From positions 1 to 44,914 of the forward strand of contig JACQKK010000204.1 of the NCBI GenBank assembly GCA_016204605.1: 44,914 nucleotides of DNA. Reading direction: 5' to 3'. Each line of letters begins with the position of its first letter. The stretch's first letter is position 1. This DNA comes from Candidatus Lambdaproteobacteria bacterium (GTDB lineage: Bacteria; SAR324; JACQKK01). The position numbers were made by a program, and so were the translations under genes. Under the pieces are notes generated by a model. It had not been told where the DNA came from, did not search any database, and worked only from the letters and a program-made list of their open reading frames with translations. Positions 8,256-17,536 of the stretch are shown here, one piece after another.

Positions 8256-9260
8256 TCAAGGCGAGGTGCTGCGCGAGCCTTCGATATTGGTCAGGGAGCG
8301 CACGACGAACAGGGGACGGTCGCTGACCTCGCGGTTGATCTTCGCGATATACAGCGCGATCACGCCCAGCGTGGTGAGCACCAGCCCGTTCATGAACGTA
8401 TTGCCCACGACGAACGTGGCGAGCGGCGTGTAGACGAAGCGCTGCGAGTCCAGCGCGGTCCAGAACACCATCCAGATCAGGAGCAAGGCGCTCGTGACCG
8501 AGATCAGCAGCCCGAACAGGATGATCAGCTTCAAGGGACGGGAAGAGTACAGGATGAGATTGGTGATCGCCAGATCGAACAGCTTCGCATACGAGTAGGC
8601 GGGCCGGCCATGCTCCCGCTCGTCGGCCACGAACTCGATCCACGCCCTCTTCGATCCGAGCCAGTCCAGCAGGCCGCGGAACGACCGCTCCTTCTCGCCG
8701 ATCGCGTTGTAGGTGTCCACGACGGCCCGATCCACGAGGCAAAAATCCGTGGACTGCGCGAAAATGCGGGTCTCGGAGATGCGATTCATGATCAAGTAGA
8801 AGATGCGGGACGCCATGCGGCGCAGCAGCGGGTGCTTCCTGTAGCTCTTGCGATAGGTGGCGACCAGCTCCGCGCCGGCGCGCCAGTGGGAGATCATCGC
8901 CGGGATGAACTCCGGCGGATGCTGCATGTCCGCATCCATGCACACCACCGCGTCCCCACGCGCGTAGCGCAGCCCGGCGCTCAGCGCCGCCTCCTTGCCG
9001 AAGTTGCGCATGAGATCGACGATCTTGTACCGCCGGTCGGTCGCGGCGATCCGGTTGAGCTTGGCCAGGGATCGATCCGTGCTGCCATCGTTGACGAATA
9101 CGATCTCGTAGTCGGCGTGCTCGACGCCCGACATGATCTCGGCGACCCGGCGCACCAGCTTGTCCAGCGAATCCTCCTCGCAGAACACGGGCACCACGAT
9201 GCTGATCAGGTCCTTGCGAGGGGCCTGCAGTTCGTCGGAGAGTTCGCGCGCAGGTGCCAT
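8256..9260 (-). CDS. Polyprenyl-phosphate glycosyltransferase (GtrB/ArnC-like GT2)
   Basis: 334 residues. The GT-A domain starts with SIVVPVFCEEDSL and contains VNDGSTD and the metal-binding MDADMQHPPE. A conserved acceptor-side region follows (STDFCLVDRAV, RSFRGLLDWLG). Two C-terminal membrane segments (after RPLKLI, and around VGNTFMNGLVLTTLG) match the DPM1/GtrB/ArnC subfamily, which charges undecaprenyl phosphate with a sugar for use at the periplasmic side. It would feed a GT-C-type enzyme such as the membrane protein at 3654-5507. A gap of about 190 bases separates it from the reductase gene downstream. Sugar identity is unknown. Confidence 0.85.
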   Translation of the reverse strand: MAPARELSDELQAPRKDLISIVVPVFCEEDSLDKLVRRVAEIMSGVEHADYEIVFVNDGSTDRSLAKLNRIAATDRRYKIVDLMRNFGKEAALSAGLRYARGDAVVCMDADMQHPPEFIPAMISHWRAGAELVATYRKSYRKHPLLRRMASRIFYLIMNRISETRIFAQSTDFCLVDRAVVDTYNAIGEKERSFRGLLDWLGSKRAWIEFVADEREHGRPAYSYAKLFDLAITNLILYSSRPLKLIILFGLLISVTSALLLIWMVFWTALDSQRFVYTPLATFVVGNTFMNGLVLTTLGVIALYIAKINREVSDRPLFVVRSLTNIEGSRSTSP

Positions 9261-9375
9261 GACCTTGATCGGCGGTTGTGCGAGGGACGGGTTGCCCGTT
9301 CCGACAGCGCGACTTCAGGCACGCGACCCGAGATGCGGTGCGGGAGTCGGACGGTGCCCGCGTCCGCGCGCCATG

Positions 9376-10203
9376 TCAGCTCAACCGGTGGCCGAAGCGA
9401 GACCCCAGGTACGCAAGGCCCACGCGAAAGCGGAGATAGTACATGCCCGCCGTCAGCAGGGGATGGGCCAGCAGCCTGCGGAACTTGCCGTGTTCCAGAA
9501 ACACGCCGAAATACCGGTAGCCCAAGCCGAGTTGCCGGCGTACCTCCGGATCCCCCTTGCCCCACTTGCGGATGTAGCCATCGAACGACCCGGCGTAGTA
9601 GCGCTTCTTGCGCAGGTAGGTTCCCAGATCGAGGCTTCCCTCGTGGTGATAGAGGGGGGCTCGAATGACCGAGACCGGACCCAAGGCCCGCACGCGGCGG
9701 TCGAAATCCCAATCTTCGGGGCCGGTGAGGCTGGTGTCGAAGCCGCCCACGCGCTCGAAGACGGCCTTCGGAAAGAAGCGCACGGCGTCGATGGGCGTGC
9801 CGTCGTAGAAGCTTCTTTCGAACCGCCGCACCTTGATCCAGAAGCTGTCATCTCCGACCACCACCTCCGGAACGTACAGCCCACACAGGGCGGGGTCCCG
9901 CCTGAGGGTCGTCACGCATTCCTCCACGACGCCGGGGGAGAGCGTCATGTCGGCGTCCAGGTACATCGCGCAGACTCCACCGGCCCGCTCGACGCCGAAA
10001 TTGCGTTGCGCGCTGCGCTCGGGGCCTCGATCGTACACCGACGGGGTGAAGGTCCGCGCGATCTCTTTGGTACGATCCGTGGAGGCGTTGTCGACGACGA
10101 TGATCTCGATCTGCGGATAGGTCTGCCGGTTGATGCTGGTCAGGCAACGTTCGATGTTCCGTTCTTCGTTGCGGGTCGTGACGACAACGGAAACCTTGTC
10201 CAT
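9376..10203 (-). CDS. Family 2 glycosyltransferase
   Basis: 275 residues from the ATG at 10203, where the protein starts directly with the GT2 strand VSVVVTTRNEE. Longer upstream starts exist in frame but encode no recognisable sequence. Motifs: VVDNASTD, the metal-binding LDADMTLSPG, and GPEDWDFDRRV as the second acidic motif. The C-terminal part has basic and aromatic residues (RKKRYYAGSFDGYIRK) without an obvious long membrane segment, apart from a moderately hydrophobic stretch near the end. It is a cytosolic or peripheral glycosyltransferase of the polysaccharide cluster. Donor and acceptor cannot be inferred. Confidence 0.8.
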   Translation of the reverse strand: MDKVSVVVTTRNEERNIERCLTSINRQTYPQIEIIVVDNASTDRTKEIARTFTPSVYDRGPERSAQRNFGVERAGGVCAMYLDADMTLSPGVVEECVTTLRRDPALCGLYVPEVVVGDDSFWIKVRRFERSFYDGTPIDAVRFFPKAVFERVGGFDTSLTGPEDWDFDRRVRALGPVSVIRAPLYHHEGSLDLGTYLRKKRYYAGSFDGYIRKWGKGDPEVRRQLGLGYRYFGVFLEHGKFRRLLAHPLLTAGMYYLRFRVGLAYLGSRFGHRLS

Positions 10204-10594
10204 GCGATGACCAGGTCGGCCCCGGCAGGCGGCGCGAGAGGTGCCCGCTTCCGGCGCCGGCGTGCTGTTCCAGCCCCTGGCCAGTGGCCACAGCCTGGCG
10301 CATCCGGAGGAGTTCGCTGCGATATCCAGCCGCTGTTTACATGAGTTCCCGGGGTTTAACAACCGGGACTCCCTCGTGGCGCCTCCGACCTGGCCAGGGT
10401 TCTCTGGCGCCAGGCGCCCCGCGAACGGGGCTGTTGCGGCCGGTACGATTCCGGAGCGCGTGCTCACGCCGGGCAGCGAGAGGCGCCTTGCCGCCTCAGC
10501 CTGCGCAGCCGTGGGCATGCGAGATTCACCCCCCGCGGTCGGCACCGGCGATGATCCGGGCAGGCAGGCACGGCCCTGCCTGGGCGTTGCCCCG
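10204..10594. other. Intergenic stretch with one stem-loop
   Basis: About 390 bases between two minus-strand glycosyltransferase genes. I find no convincing gene. A stem-loop lies at 10343-10371: arms GAGTTCCCGG and CCGGGACTC, with one bulged base, around a GGTTTAACAA-type loop. It could be a terminator for the 1190-residue gene upstream or part of the leader of the GT2 gene at 9376-10203. No strong promoter motif was recognised. Confidence 0.4.
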
Positions 10595-13500
10595 CTACAG
10601 TGCCTCGATCGTCTCCATGAAGCCTTGCAGGATGCGGGGCCAGGTGTAGTTGGCCAAGACGTAGCGGCGACCTTGCTCTCCGAGGCGAGGGCCTGCTTCC
10701 GTGAGCAGCATCTCCAGCGCTGCGGCGAATTCCATCCCGTCGGCGTACCAGAGGCCGCCATGGGCGCGTCGGCATTGGCCGACCAGCACCTCGCATTGTC
10801 CGTTCACGAGGACAGGCTTGCCCGCCGTCCAGGCTTCCAGCACGACCATGGACAGGCTTTCGAAGGCGGAGGGCATCACCAGGGCATCGCAGCCGGCCAG
10901 GGCGTCCCACTTGGTCTGCTCGTCCACGAATCCCAGGGCGCGAATGGCCGGATGCTCCGGTACCGCCATCGTGGCCCGCCCCAGCAATACCAATGGACGG
11001 CGGTCGCCGCGCCGCTCTCGCCACGCGAGGAAGTACTCCAGCAACTCCCCGCAACCCTTGTTCGGTTCGATCCGCCCCACATACAGGAGGTAGTGCTCCG
11101 GCAGACCGTGGCGCTCACGGAAGCTCTCCGGCGATGTCGTGGCCGGTGGATCGATCCCCACGCCCAGCACCGGACCCGACAGGCGGGCATTCGGGAAACG
11201 TCGCCGCAAGCGGGCCGCTTCCTCCGGGGTGTTGAAGATGAACCGCCGCGGCCGCTCGAAGAAGCGATCCCACATGGAGAGCTCGATATTCCAATCGTTG
11301 TCGTCAAGCGGGAGCACCACGGCCTTGTCCTGCACCAGGGGCAGCAGGCGATACGTGGTCGCGTAGAGATACGTAAAAAAGACGAACGCGTCGTAGTCAT
11401 CGCGGTGACTGTCTATGTAGTCGCGCATCGCACTGGAAATGGGTCCCTGCGCGTTCATCCAGCCCTCCTGCTCCTCCAGACTGGCCGTATGGCGCCGGGG
11501 CCGCAGGCGAGCGATCCGGTCGTTGAAGCGGTCAACGTCCCGCGGGAAGTCGACGGGAAACCGGCGGATGGGTACGCCCTCCCGTGTGTCCAGGCCGGGC
11601 GGAAAGTGATCGGCCCAGGTGATGTAATCGAGGGCACAGGTGGTGAGCACCTCCACGTCGCACGACGTATGCAACCGTTTCGCGACCTCCAGACAATGCT
11701 TCTCGGCGCCGCCGTTGACCTCCGACCCGCAGCGTTGCACCACGAACGCAACGCGCAGCCGTTTCGCATCTCGCGTTGGGCGGCGCGCCCGCCCGTTCCC
11801 GCACATCGGCACGTCAGCCGGGGCACGCCCGCTCGTCGGCCCCTCGAGCAGCTCCGCCGGCCGCTGCCCGAGGAGCTCGCCATAGAGGGGGCCCAGCCTG
11901 CGCCAGGTGAACCGCTCGCGGGCCTCGCGCTGCGCAGCGATCACGGCCATGCGCCGTGCGCCGTCCTGCAGCAGCGACTGGGCGCTCCGGGCCACGGCGA
12001 CCAGATCGGCCTTCGAATCGAACAGCACACCACCGCGGCCCAGGGTCTCCGGCACGGCCGCGCCAGCATAGGCGAGCACGGGGACATCGAACCACATGGC
12101 CTCGACCAGCGGGACTCCCAAGCCCTCGTGCTCGCTCATCGAGACATACAGATCGGCGCAGCGATAACAGGCATGCAGTTGCGCCTCGTCCACCTGACCC
12201 GCGATCACGACGTCGTCCTGGAGGCCATGGGCCTCCACGGCGGCCGATACCAACCGGGTATACGGGTGTTCCGGCTCGCCTCCGCCCACCAGGATCAGGC
12301 GCGCCCGGGGCACATAGGACTTCAGGTGCGCGAAGCATTCCACCAGGTCGTGCTGACACTTGCTGGGGGCGAGCCGGCCCACGAACAACAGATTCGGTCT
12401 CCCGTCGCCGCGCAGGCGTGCGAGGGTGGCGGCGTCGGCGGGATAGGCCCATTGGGCCGGATCGATGACGATGGGGAGCGTCCGCACCCGGCGGAATCCC
12501 GCCTGCCGCAACTCCTCCGCATTGTAGTCGGAAACCGCCAGCCCATCGTCGCAGACCTGCGCCAGCCTCGGCAGGTCCGCACGCCCCTGGCGCAGCAACC
12601 GGGTCAGCAGCGGGTCGAACCGCTCGACATACTTCGGTGGCGTGATGTTGTGGTAGAGCATGACCTTGGGGCCCGGGTGCCGCACCACGTGATCGGTGAT
12701 CTCCGAGCCGATGGAATGGTGGTAAAGCACGACGTCCGAGGCAGGTATCGAGCCCGGTGACAAGACTTTGCCAAGGTGCTCCAGGCGCTCGCCCAGGTTG
12801 CGCACGTAGATATCCGAGCGCCAGCCGAGCGACAACAAGACCTCGCGCAGGAACAGGGCCTGATTCGAGATGGCATCGCCGTACGTCAGATCCGGCAGCA
12901 CCTGATGGACGCCGTGCTCCCGCCTCTCGGGCGGGGCGGCGCGCTGCCCGCCCGCCTGCGCCAGCGCAGCGATTTCCTCGAGGTAGCGGGCGATGACGCC
13001 ATCCCACTGCGCGATCTGCCGGGCATAGTCGGCTCCCCTGCGCCCCAGCGCGGCGATGCGTGGCTCGGGGGCCGCATCGACCTCGCGCAAGACCCCGATC
13101 AGCGCATCCAGGTCGGCCGCGGCCCAGCCTGCCCCGCCGGCCCGCTGCAGGGCGGTCGCCGTGGGCAGGCACTTCGCGTGCACCACGACGGGGCGTTCCA
13201 TCAGCCAAGCCTCGAACATCACCCGTGAGAAGCTCTCGTTGGTGCTGAGGTTGACCAGGGCGCGGCAGTGCTGCAACAGGGCCAGCTTGTCGCCCTCGCT
13301 GACGGTGCCCAGGTCGATGACCTGCGGGCTGCTGGGCGCCCGCGGCAGCGCCCCGGGGCCGGCGATGACCAGCTTGAGATCGCTGTGGGTTCGGGCCAGA
13401 AACGCCTCGAACGCCTCCACCAGCAGGTGCGTGTTCTTGCCGACGTCGCGCCGCCCCAGGGACAGAACGTAGGGGCCATCGACCGGCGGCGCGTCGCACC

Positions 13501-14167
13501 GGTCGGCAGCCGCAGGTTGCGGCAGTTCCACGCCTTCACCCACAACCCTGGATTTCCCGCTGATCCCGGGACCATACAGCCGCAACGCGAGTTCAAGCTC
13601 GCCGTCTGAATTGAAGAACACGCGCTTCGCGGCGTAGAAGCACTCGGCGATCGCGTTCAGATAGGCGTACGGCTCATCGTGCAGGCACGGCTGGAGGATC
13701 GCCTTGTCCTGGACCAGGCGGATGCCCTGCATGATCGGTCCGTAGAGATACGGGATGAACAGGACGCAATCGTACCCCCTCCCGGCAGTCGCCAGGTGCT
13801 CCAGCAGGGCCTTGGAATTGATGTTCTCCCGGACGAAGATGGCCTCTCCTTGCGGCGCCAAGGGAGACACGCCAGGAAGGAGCGTCGCACGCTCCAGCGC
13901 CAGGAGCTTGGCATTCACCCGGCCGAATGCCGCCTCCCGGCGCTTGTCCACGGGAAAGCGGCGCACCGTGACCGCCCCTTCGACGGTCGCCCCTGGGGCA
14001 TAGTGATTCTCGGACCAGTCGGCGAGGAAGGCGCGGCAGCAGGTGGTGAGCACCTCCACCTTCAGACCGGCCCCGGCCAGGCGCTGGGAGAGCTCCCAGG
14101 CCTGTCGCTCGGCGCCTCCGGTGAGATCGGCACCGTACCAAGGGATCACGATTGCGATGCAGGTCAT
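10595..14167 (-). CDS. Three-module GT4 glycosyltransferase
   Basis: 1190 residues with three consecutive GT-B (GT4-type) modules. Module 1 (about 1-410) opens with IAIVIPWYG and GGAERQ; its donor half has LGRRDVGKN and NESFSRVMFEAW. Module 2 (about 420-780) has FVGRLAPSKCQHDL and the classical acidic motif SEHEGLGVPLVEAM. Module 3 (about 815-1190) again opens with VNGGAEKH and has YVGRIEPNKGC and AFESLSMVVLEAW. Modules 1 and 3 share the phrases GGAE, EVLTTC and RRFPVD, so they are probably an internal duplication, while module 2 is of a different GT4 type. Such proteins add several sugars in succession at the cytosolic face. The frame is continuous with no stop at the junctions. Products are unknown. 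Confidence 0.85.
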   Translation of the reverse strand: MTCIAIVIPWYGADLTGGAERQAWELSQRLAGAGLKVEVLTTCCRAFLADWSENHYAPGATVEGAVTVRRFPVDKRREAAFGRVNAKLLALERATLLPGVSPLAPQGEAIFVRENINSKALLEHLATAGRGYDCVLFIPYLYGPIMQGIRLVQDKAILQPCLHDEPYAYLNAIAECFYAAKRVFFNSDGELELALRLYGPGISGKSRVVGEGVELPQPAAADRCDAPPVDGPYVLSLGRRDVGKNTHLLVEAFEAFLARTHSDLKLVIAGPGALPRAPSSPQVIDLGTVSEGDKLALLQHCRALVNLSTNESFSRVMFEAWLMERPVVVHAKCLPTATALQRAGGAGWAAADLDALIGVLREVDAAPEPRIAALGRRGADYARQIAQWDGVIARYLEEIAALAQAGGQRAAPPERREHGVHQVLPDLTYGDAISNQALFLREVLLSLGWRSDIYVRNLGERLEHLGKVLSPGSIPASDVVLYHHSIGSEITDHVVRHPGPKVMLYHNITPPKYVERFDPLLTRLLRQGRADLPRLAQVCDDGLAVSDYNAEELRQAGFRRVRTLPIVIDPAQWAYPADAATLARLRGDGRPNLLFVGRLAPSKCQHDLVECFAHLKSYVPRARLILVGGGEPEHPYTRLVSAAVEAHGLQDDVVIAGQVDEAQLHACYRCADLYVSMSEHEGLGVPLVEAMWFDVPVLAYAGAAVPETLGRGGVLFDSKADLVAVARSAQSLLQDGARRMAVIAAQREARERFTWRRLGPLYGELLGQRPAELLEGPTSGRAPADVPMCGNGRARRPTRDAKRLRVAFVVQRCGSEVNGGAEKHCLEVAKRLHTSCDVEVLTTCALDYITWADHFPPGLDTREGVPIRRFPVDFPRDVDRFNDRIARLRPRRHTASLEEQEGWMNAQGPISSAMRDYIDSHRDDYDAFVFFTYLYATTYRLLPLVQDKAVVLPLDDNDWNIELSMWDRFFERPRRFIFNTPEEAARLRRRFPNARLSGPVLGVGIDPPATTSPESFRERHGLPEHYLLYVGRIEPNKGCGELLEYFLAWRERRGDRRPLVLLGRATMAVPEHPAIRALGFVDEQTKWDALAGCDALVMPSAFESLSMVVLEAWTAGKPVLVNGQCEVLVGQCRRAHGGLWYADGMEFAAALEMLLTEAGPRLGEQGRRYVLANYTWPRILQGFMETIEAL

Positions 14168-14335
14168 TCCATACGCTCGTCAGCAACGGCGGCATCGGCC
14201 GAGTCCGGGCGCCAGGGCCGCCCCGGCGCAAGGGGATCGGCCGCCAGGCTCCAATCTCGCACCCCGCCGATGTGGGGCTGCGGGGCGGTCGCCAGGACCG
14301 CGCCGCCGCGCGGCGGCCTGCACGAACATGCCCCA

Positions 14336-15799
14336 TCAGCCACGGTACGCGATGACCGCGTAGTCCTGCGGGCCGTATAGCGCCATGCGAATGGGCGCCA
14401 TGGGGTCGTCACGCTCCGCATCCGCCGGGTCGTACTCCAGCCTCGGATGGAGGGGCAGCACCCGAACCCGGGCGAAGCCACGGTACTTCGCGAGAAAGGC
14501 TACCAGGTCGGGCGGCAGCGGTTTGCGGTGGGTCGGGTCCAGGTAGAAATTGCGGGAGCCCACCAGCAGGTTGTCGGGGTTCGGCGTCTCGCACACCAGC
14601 ACGCCGCCGGGGCGGAGCACGCGTGCAGCCTCGTCGAACAGGTCGATCAGGACGTTGAACGGGAGGTGCTCGATGAGATGGAAGGCCGTCACGCCGCCCA
14701 GGCTGCACTCCGGCAGCCCTCGCAGGTAGCTCAGCGCATCCGCCTCCGTCACGTCGAGTCCATCCTTCCGGCATTGCTCCAGGAACACCCGATTGGTATC
14801 CACGCCCCGGCCCTCGAGGCGTTCTTCGCGCAACAGCTCCAGCCATTCGCCGCGCCCGCAGCCGATATCCAGCAGCGGTGCCGCGCGGGTGCCGCCCCCG
14901 GCGTCCCGAATGTACGGCACGTATACCGCCAACCGACCCTTGATGACTTCGCGCGTACCGCGGAACACATCCTCGAAGCTCGCATACAGCGCATCCAGCC
15001 GATGGTCCGCCTCTTCCCGCACCACCTGGGGGAACGCATCCGCCCCGGACTCCGGGAGGAGGCGGCGCGCTTCCTCCAGCAGCACGCCGATGCGACGATC
15101 CTGCAGGGCGAGGTCCCGCTTGAGCCGCGCGAAGTCCGCCTGCGCCGTCTGCTCGAAAGCGCGGAACGCCCGTTCCGTGTCGCGGAGCGCCCGTTCCGTC
15201 TCGTCCCGCATGGCGGCGACGAGGGCCATCCGGTCACCCAGCCGCGTGAATTCCCCTCGGTTGTATTGCTCCGCGGATCGCGCCTCGCGCCAACTGCGGC
15301 CCAGGCGTATGAACGCCAGCGGCCATTCCACCAGCGCTCCGAGCACCGGCACGCGGAACAGCACGTGAAAAGCGAGGGGGATCAACAGACCGCGGACACG
15401 CACCGCGTGTCGGCGTCCTTCCTTCGAGAACCGCAGGCGACCGACCAGCCACGTCTTGGTGATATCGCCGCTGCGCAGGCGCGCACAATACCGATTCACG
15501 GCGGTGGGGTCAGGCTCCCGCTTGAGCAGGCCGCGAAAGGCATGAGCGACGAAGTCCCGGTCGTGGCGCACGGTGAACTCCCGGAGGCGGTAGCTGCTGC
15601 GCTGGCGCCAGGCCGTCAGCGGATCGGCCAGGGCCGCCTGGCCCGCGGCCGCAACGGCGTCGTCCGACCCCGTGCCGGGAAAGCCAAGCGCGGTCCGGCC
15701 TTGCTGGCTCTCCTCCAGCGCTTGCCTTCGCCGTGCCGCTTTCTCTTTGACGCGAGCCATCAGGACGTCGACATCCACCGGCGGGACCTTCTTCTCCAT
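14336..15799 (-). CDS. DUF4214-like / coiled-coil / SAM methyltransferase protein
   Basis: 487 residues from the ATG at 15799, preceded by the Shine-Dalgarno-like GAGGAAGGG. Residues about 75-130 resemble a DUF4214-type domain (HAFRGLLKREPDPTAVNRY). A hydrophobic stretch around 137-166 follows, then a charged helical region (about 190-250) likely to form a coiled coil. Last comes a class I methyltransferase (about 305-470) with LLDIGCGRGEWLE, GVDTN, FHLIEHLP and LRPGGVLVCETPNPDN. In polysaccharide clusters, methyltransferases joined to coiled coils can cap the growing chain and set its length (WbdD is the studied example). That role is suggested here by architecture and position only. Confidence 0.8.
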   Translation of the reverse strand: MEKKVPPVDVDVLMARVKEKAARRRQALEESQQGRTALGFPGTGSDDAVAAAGQAALADPLTAWRQRSSYRLREFTVRHDRDFVAHAFRGLLKREPDPTAVNRYCARLRSGDITKTWLVGRLRFSKEGRRHAVRVRGLLIPLAFHVLFRVPVLGALVEWPLAFIRLGRSWREARSAEQYNRGEFTRLGDRMALVAAMRDETERALRDTERAFRAFEQTAQADFARLKRDLALQDRRIGVLLEEARRLLPESGADAFPQVVREEADHRLDALYASFEDVFRGTREVIKGRLAVYVPYIRDAGGGTRAAPLLDIGCGRGEWLELLREERLEGRGVDTNRVFLEQCRKDGLDVTEADALSYLRGLPECSLGGVTAFHLIEHLPFNVLIDLFDEAARVLRPGGVLVCETPNPDNLLVGSRNFYLDPTHRKPLPPDLVAFLAKYRGFARVRVLPLHPRLEYDPADAERDDPMAPIRMALYGPQDYAVIAYRG

Positions 15800-16096
15800 G
15801 CGTTCCCTTCCTCGGCGTACTGTGGTGCCTCGCGGTGCAACGAGCCGCCGCGAGGTCGGCCACTGCGAGATGCAATTCAATACCCATCCCCTGTGGGGTG
15901 GGTGGGCCCTGCCGGCTCGCCGTGGCCGCTGCTCCCGCCTGCCACAGTACCACGTGCCGCCGCCCAGGCAATGCGGCCACGCCCACAGCCGGGGCAATCG
16001 CCGGAACGTCCGCTGCTCGCGCCGTTCGCCGGCGACAACGGCCCCATGGAGCTGTGCGAAGCCGCCCGGGTCGCATGCCGGAGCGAACCGTCCCGG

Positions 16097-17206
16097 CTAA
16101 CGCAGCCGGTGGTCCCGTGCCAAGCCGGGCTCTTTCGGATGGGGGTAGGCATGGCGGTACTGCAACTCGACGTGCTCGACCTGGGCCAGCTGCTCGCACG
16201 CGGCACGGTAGACGCGGACAATCGCGTCTTCGGTGCGATAGTGCGCGTCCAGGTCGGCAAGCGCCGGATGGCGGGCATCCGGCGGGTGATCCCGGTACCA
16301 GCGCACCGTGCGCTGCACCGCCTCCAGCGGGTGCACCAGGTCGCGGTATCCCAGTTCGGAGCGAAGCTTGTAGCGATCGAACAGCTGATGGTGCGAGGGG
16401 CCCTGGAACGACATCAGGGTACGGGCGGGGTAGGCGAAAGGGTCGGGCACCCCGATGACCTCCAGCGAACCGCCCATCGCCGTCGCGATGACCTGCACCC
16501 ACTGCGCGAGGGTGAATTGCAGGTCATCGCCGCAGTTGTAGACCTGTCCGGCTGCCACACCGGGCTGCTTTGCCGCCAGCAGCACGGCATGGGCCAGATT
16601 CTCCGAGTAGCCGCGGGTGGTGAGGGTCAACCCGCCGTCCGGGAGCACGATGTAGGGCCGTCCGTCCATCACGCGGCGCATGATCTTCCAGACCTGCGGC
16701 GTCACCTGCCGCGGCCCGTAGACGGCCGGGTACCGGAAGTGCGTGGCGCGGAAATGACCTGCGGCGTGGCCCCGCAGCACCGCTTCTTCCGTGACCCGCA
16801 CCAGGTAGCCGAACCGGAACTCCCCTTCGCTGGACACCTTTGGCGCATCCTCGCGGAGAGGCACCGGCAGCCCCGCGGGGAACAGCGCATCGGGCTGCAG
16901 CAGGCCCTGGTAGAGCGGCGCACCGCCGATGGTGATCAGCCGCTCGGTGCGGTGCGCCATGACCTCGGCGATGAGGCGGATGCGCCCATAGGTGGCGACG
17001 ACCAGGTCGAAAGTCCGCCCCCGCAGCGCATCGCGCAGGGGCTCGCGAAAATGCGGATCACCGATGATCCGCTCCACGTGCGTCGGAACCTCGTCGCAGT
17101 CGTGAGTCCCGCGATGTAGTATCGAGACGTCATACCCCTCGTGCAGCAGGCCGTTCACGAGAAACGGCCCCGTCGGGCCGGTCCCACCGATCACCAGTGC
17201 CTTCAC
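16097..17206 (-). CDS. NAD-dependent epimerase/dehydratase-like protein (atypical SDR)
   Basis: About 369 residues from a GTG at 17206, chosen because GGAG lies eight bases upstream and the Rossmann strand begins at once. An ATG at 17224 would add six residues. The nucleotide-binding motif is VIGGTGPTG. Later features are ITIGGAPLYQG and FRYPAVYGPRQVTPQ, typical of extended SDRs. The usual YxxxK catalytic pair is not evident: the matching stretch reads GYLVRVTEEAV, with no lysine four residues after the tyrosine. It may be an atypical SDR that binds NAD without the standard chemistry, or a sugar-modifying enzyme using other residues. It is the first gene of the minus-strand segment and faces the TPR gene at 17537. 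Confidence 0.75.
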   Translation of the reverse strand: MKALVIGGTGPTGPFLVNGLLHEGYDVSILHRGTHDCDEVPTHVERIIGDPHFREPLRDALRGRTFDLVVATYGRIRLIAEVMAHRTERLITIGGAPLYQGLLQPDALFPAGLPVPLREDAPKVSSEGEFRFGYLVRVTEEAVLRGHAAGHFRATHFRYPAVYGPRQVTPQVWKIMRRVMDGRPYIVLPDGGLTLTTRGYSENLAHAVLLAAKQPGVAAGQVYNCGDDLQFTLAQWVQVIATAMGGSLEVIGVPDPFAYPARTLMSFQGPSHHQLFDRYKLRSELGYRDLVHPLEAVQRTVRWYRDHPPDARHPALADLDAHYRTEDAIVRVYRAACEQLAQVEHVELQYRHAYPHPKEPGLARDHRLR

Positions 17207-17536
17207 TCGCCATTCTCCAACCATGGGATGGTGCGTTACGCGAAACCCGCTCGTTCCTGATGCCTTAACCTGCCTGTGCGGTGCAAACAAGACTCGGCAC
17301 CCGACCACGTTCGCCGCCTGCGCGGGCCCGCAAGCCCCGGTGGCGGAACCCGCCCATCATCAAGCCTCCTCACCACCCTGTCGTGCACCCCCGGGCACGC
17401 GCCCGATTTGCACATCGGCCGCGGTTCGCTTAGCATACGGGCTTGCACTTGCGCGCGCAGCCGGCTTCCGCACGCTGCGGGCGCGGGCTGCGCGGCAGGT
17501 ACCGGGGCGCGGCAGAACGCTTGCTTCGGAAAGGCC
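17207..17536. other. Divergent intergenic region
   Basis: About 330 bases between the minus-strand SDR gene and the plus-strand TPR gene. It should carry promoters for both. A candidate plus-strand promoter is listed separately. No gene, repeat or RNA was recognised in the remainder. Confidence 0.5.
17408..17436 (+). promoter_or_regulatory. Candidate sigma-70 promoter for the TPR gene
   Basis: TTGCAC at 17408-17413 and TAGCAT at 17431-17436 are separated by 17 bases. Matches to consensus are 3 of 6 and 4 of 6. The element lies about 100 bases before the ATG at 17537 in otherwise GC-rich DNA. Confidence 0.35.

Noticed and set aside
5884..8433. Long open frame on the plus strand across the radical SAM and reductase genes
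   Set aside because: Product is rich in His, Val, Glu and Arg with no motif. It is the antisense shadow of two well-supported minus-strand genes in GC-rich DNA.
10204..10761. Upstream extension of the GT2 gene that ends at 9376
   Set aside because: It runs into the next gene's antisense and has no motif. The GT2 fold begins right at the ATG at 10203.
14447..17119. 890-codon plus-strand frame across methyltransferase and SDR genes
   Set aside because: Antisense shadow; both minus-strand genes have clear motifs and ribosome sites.
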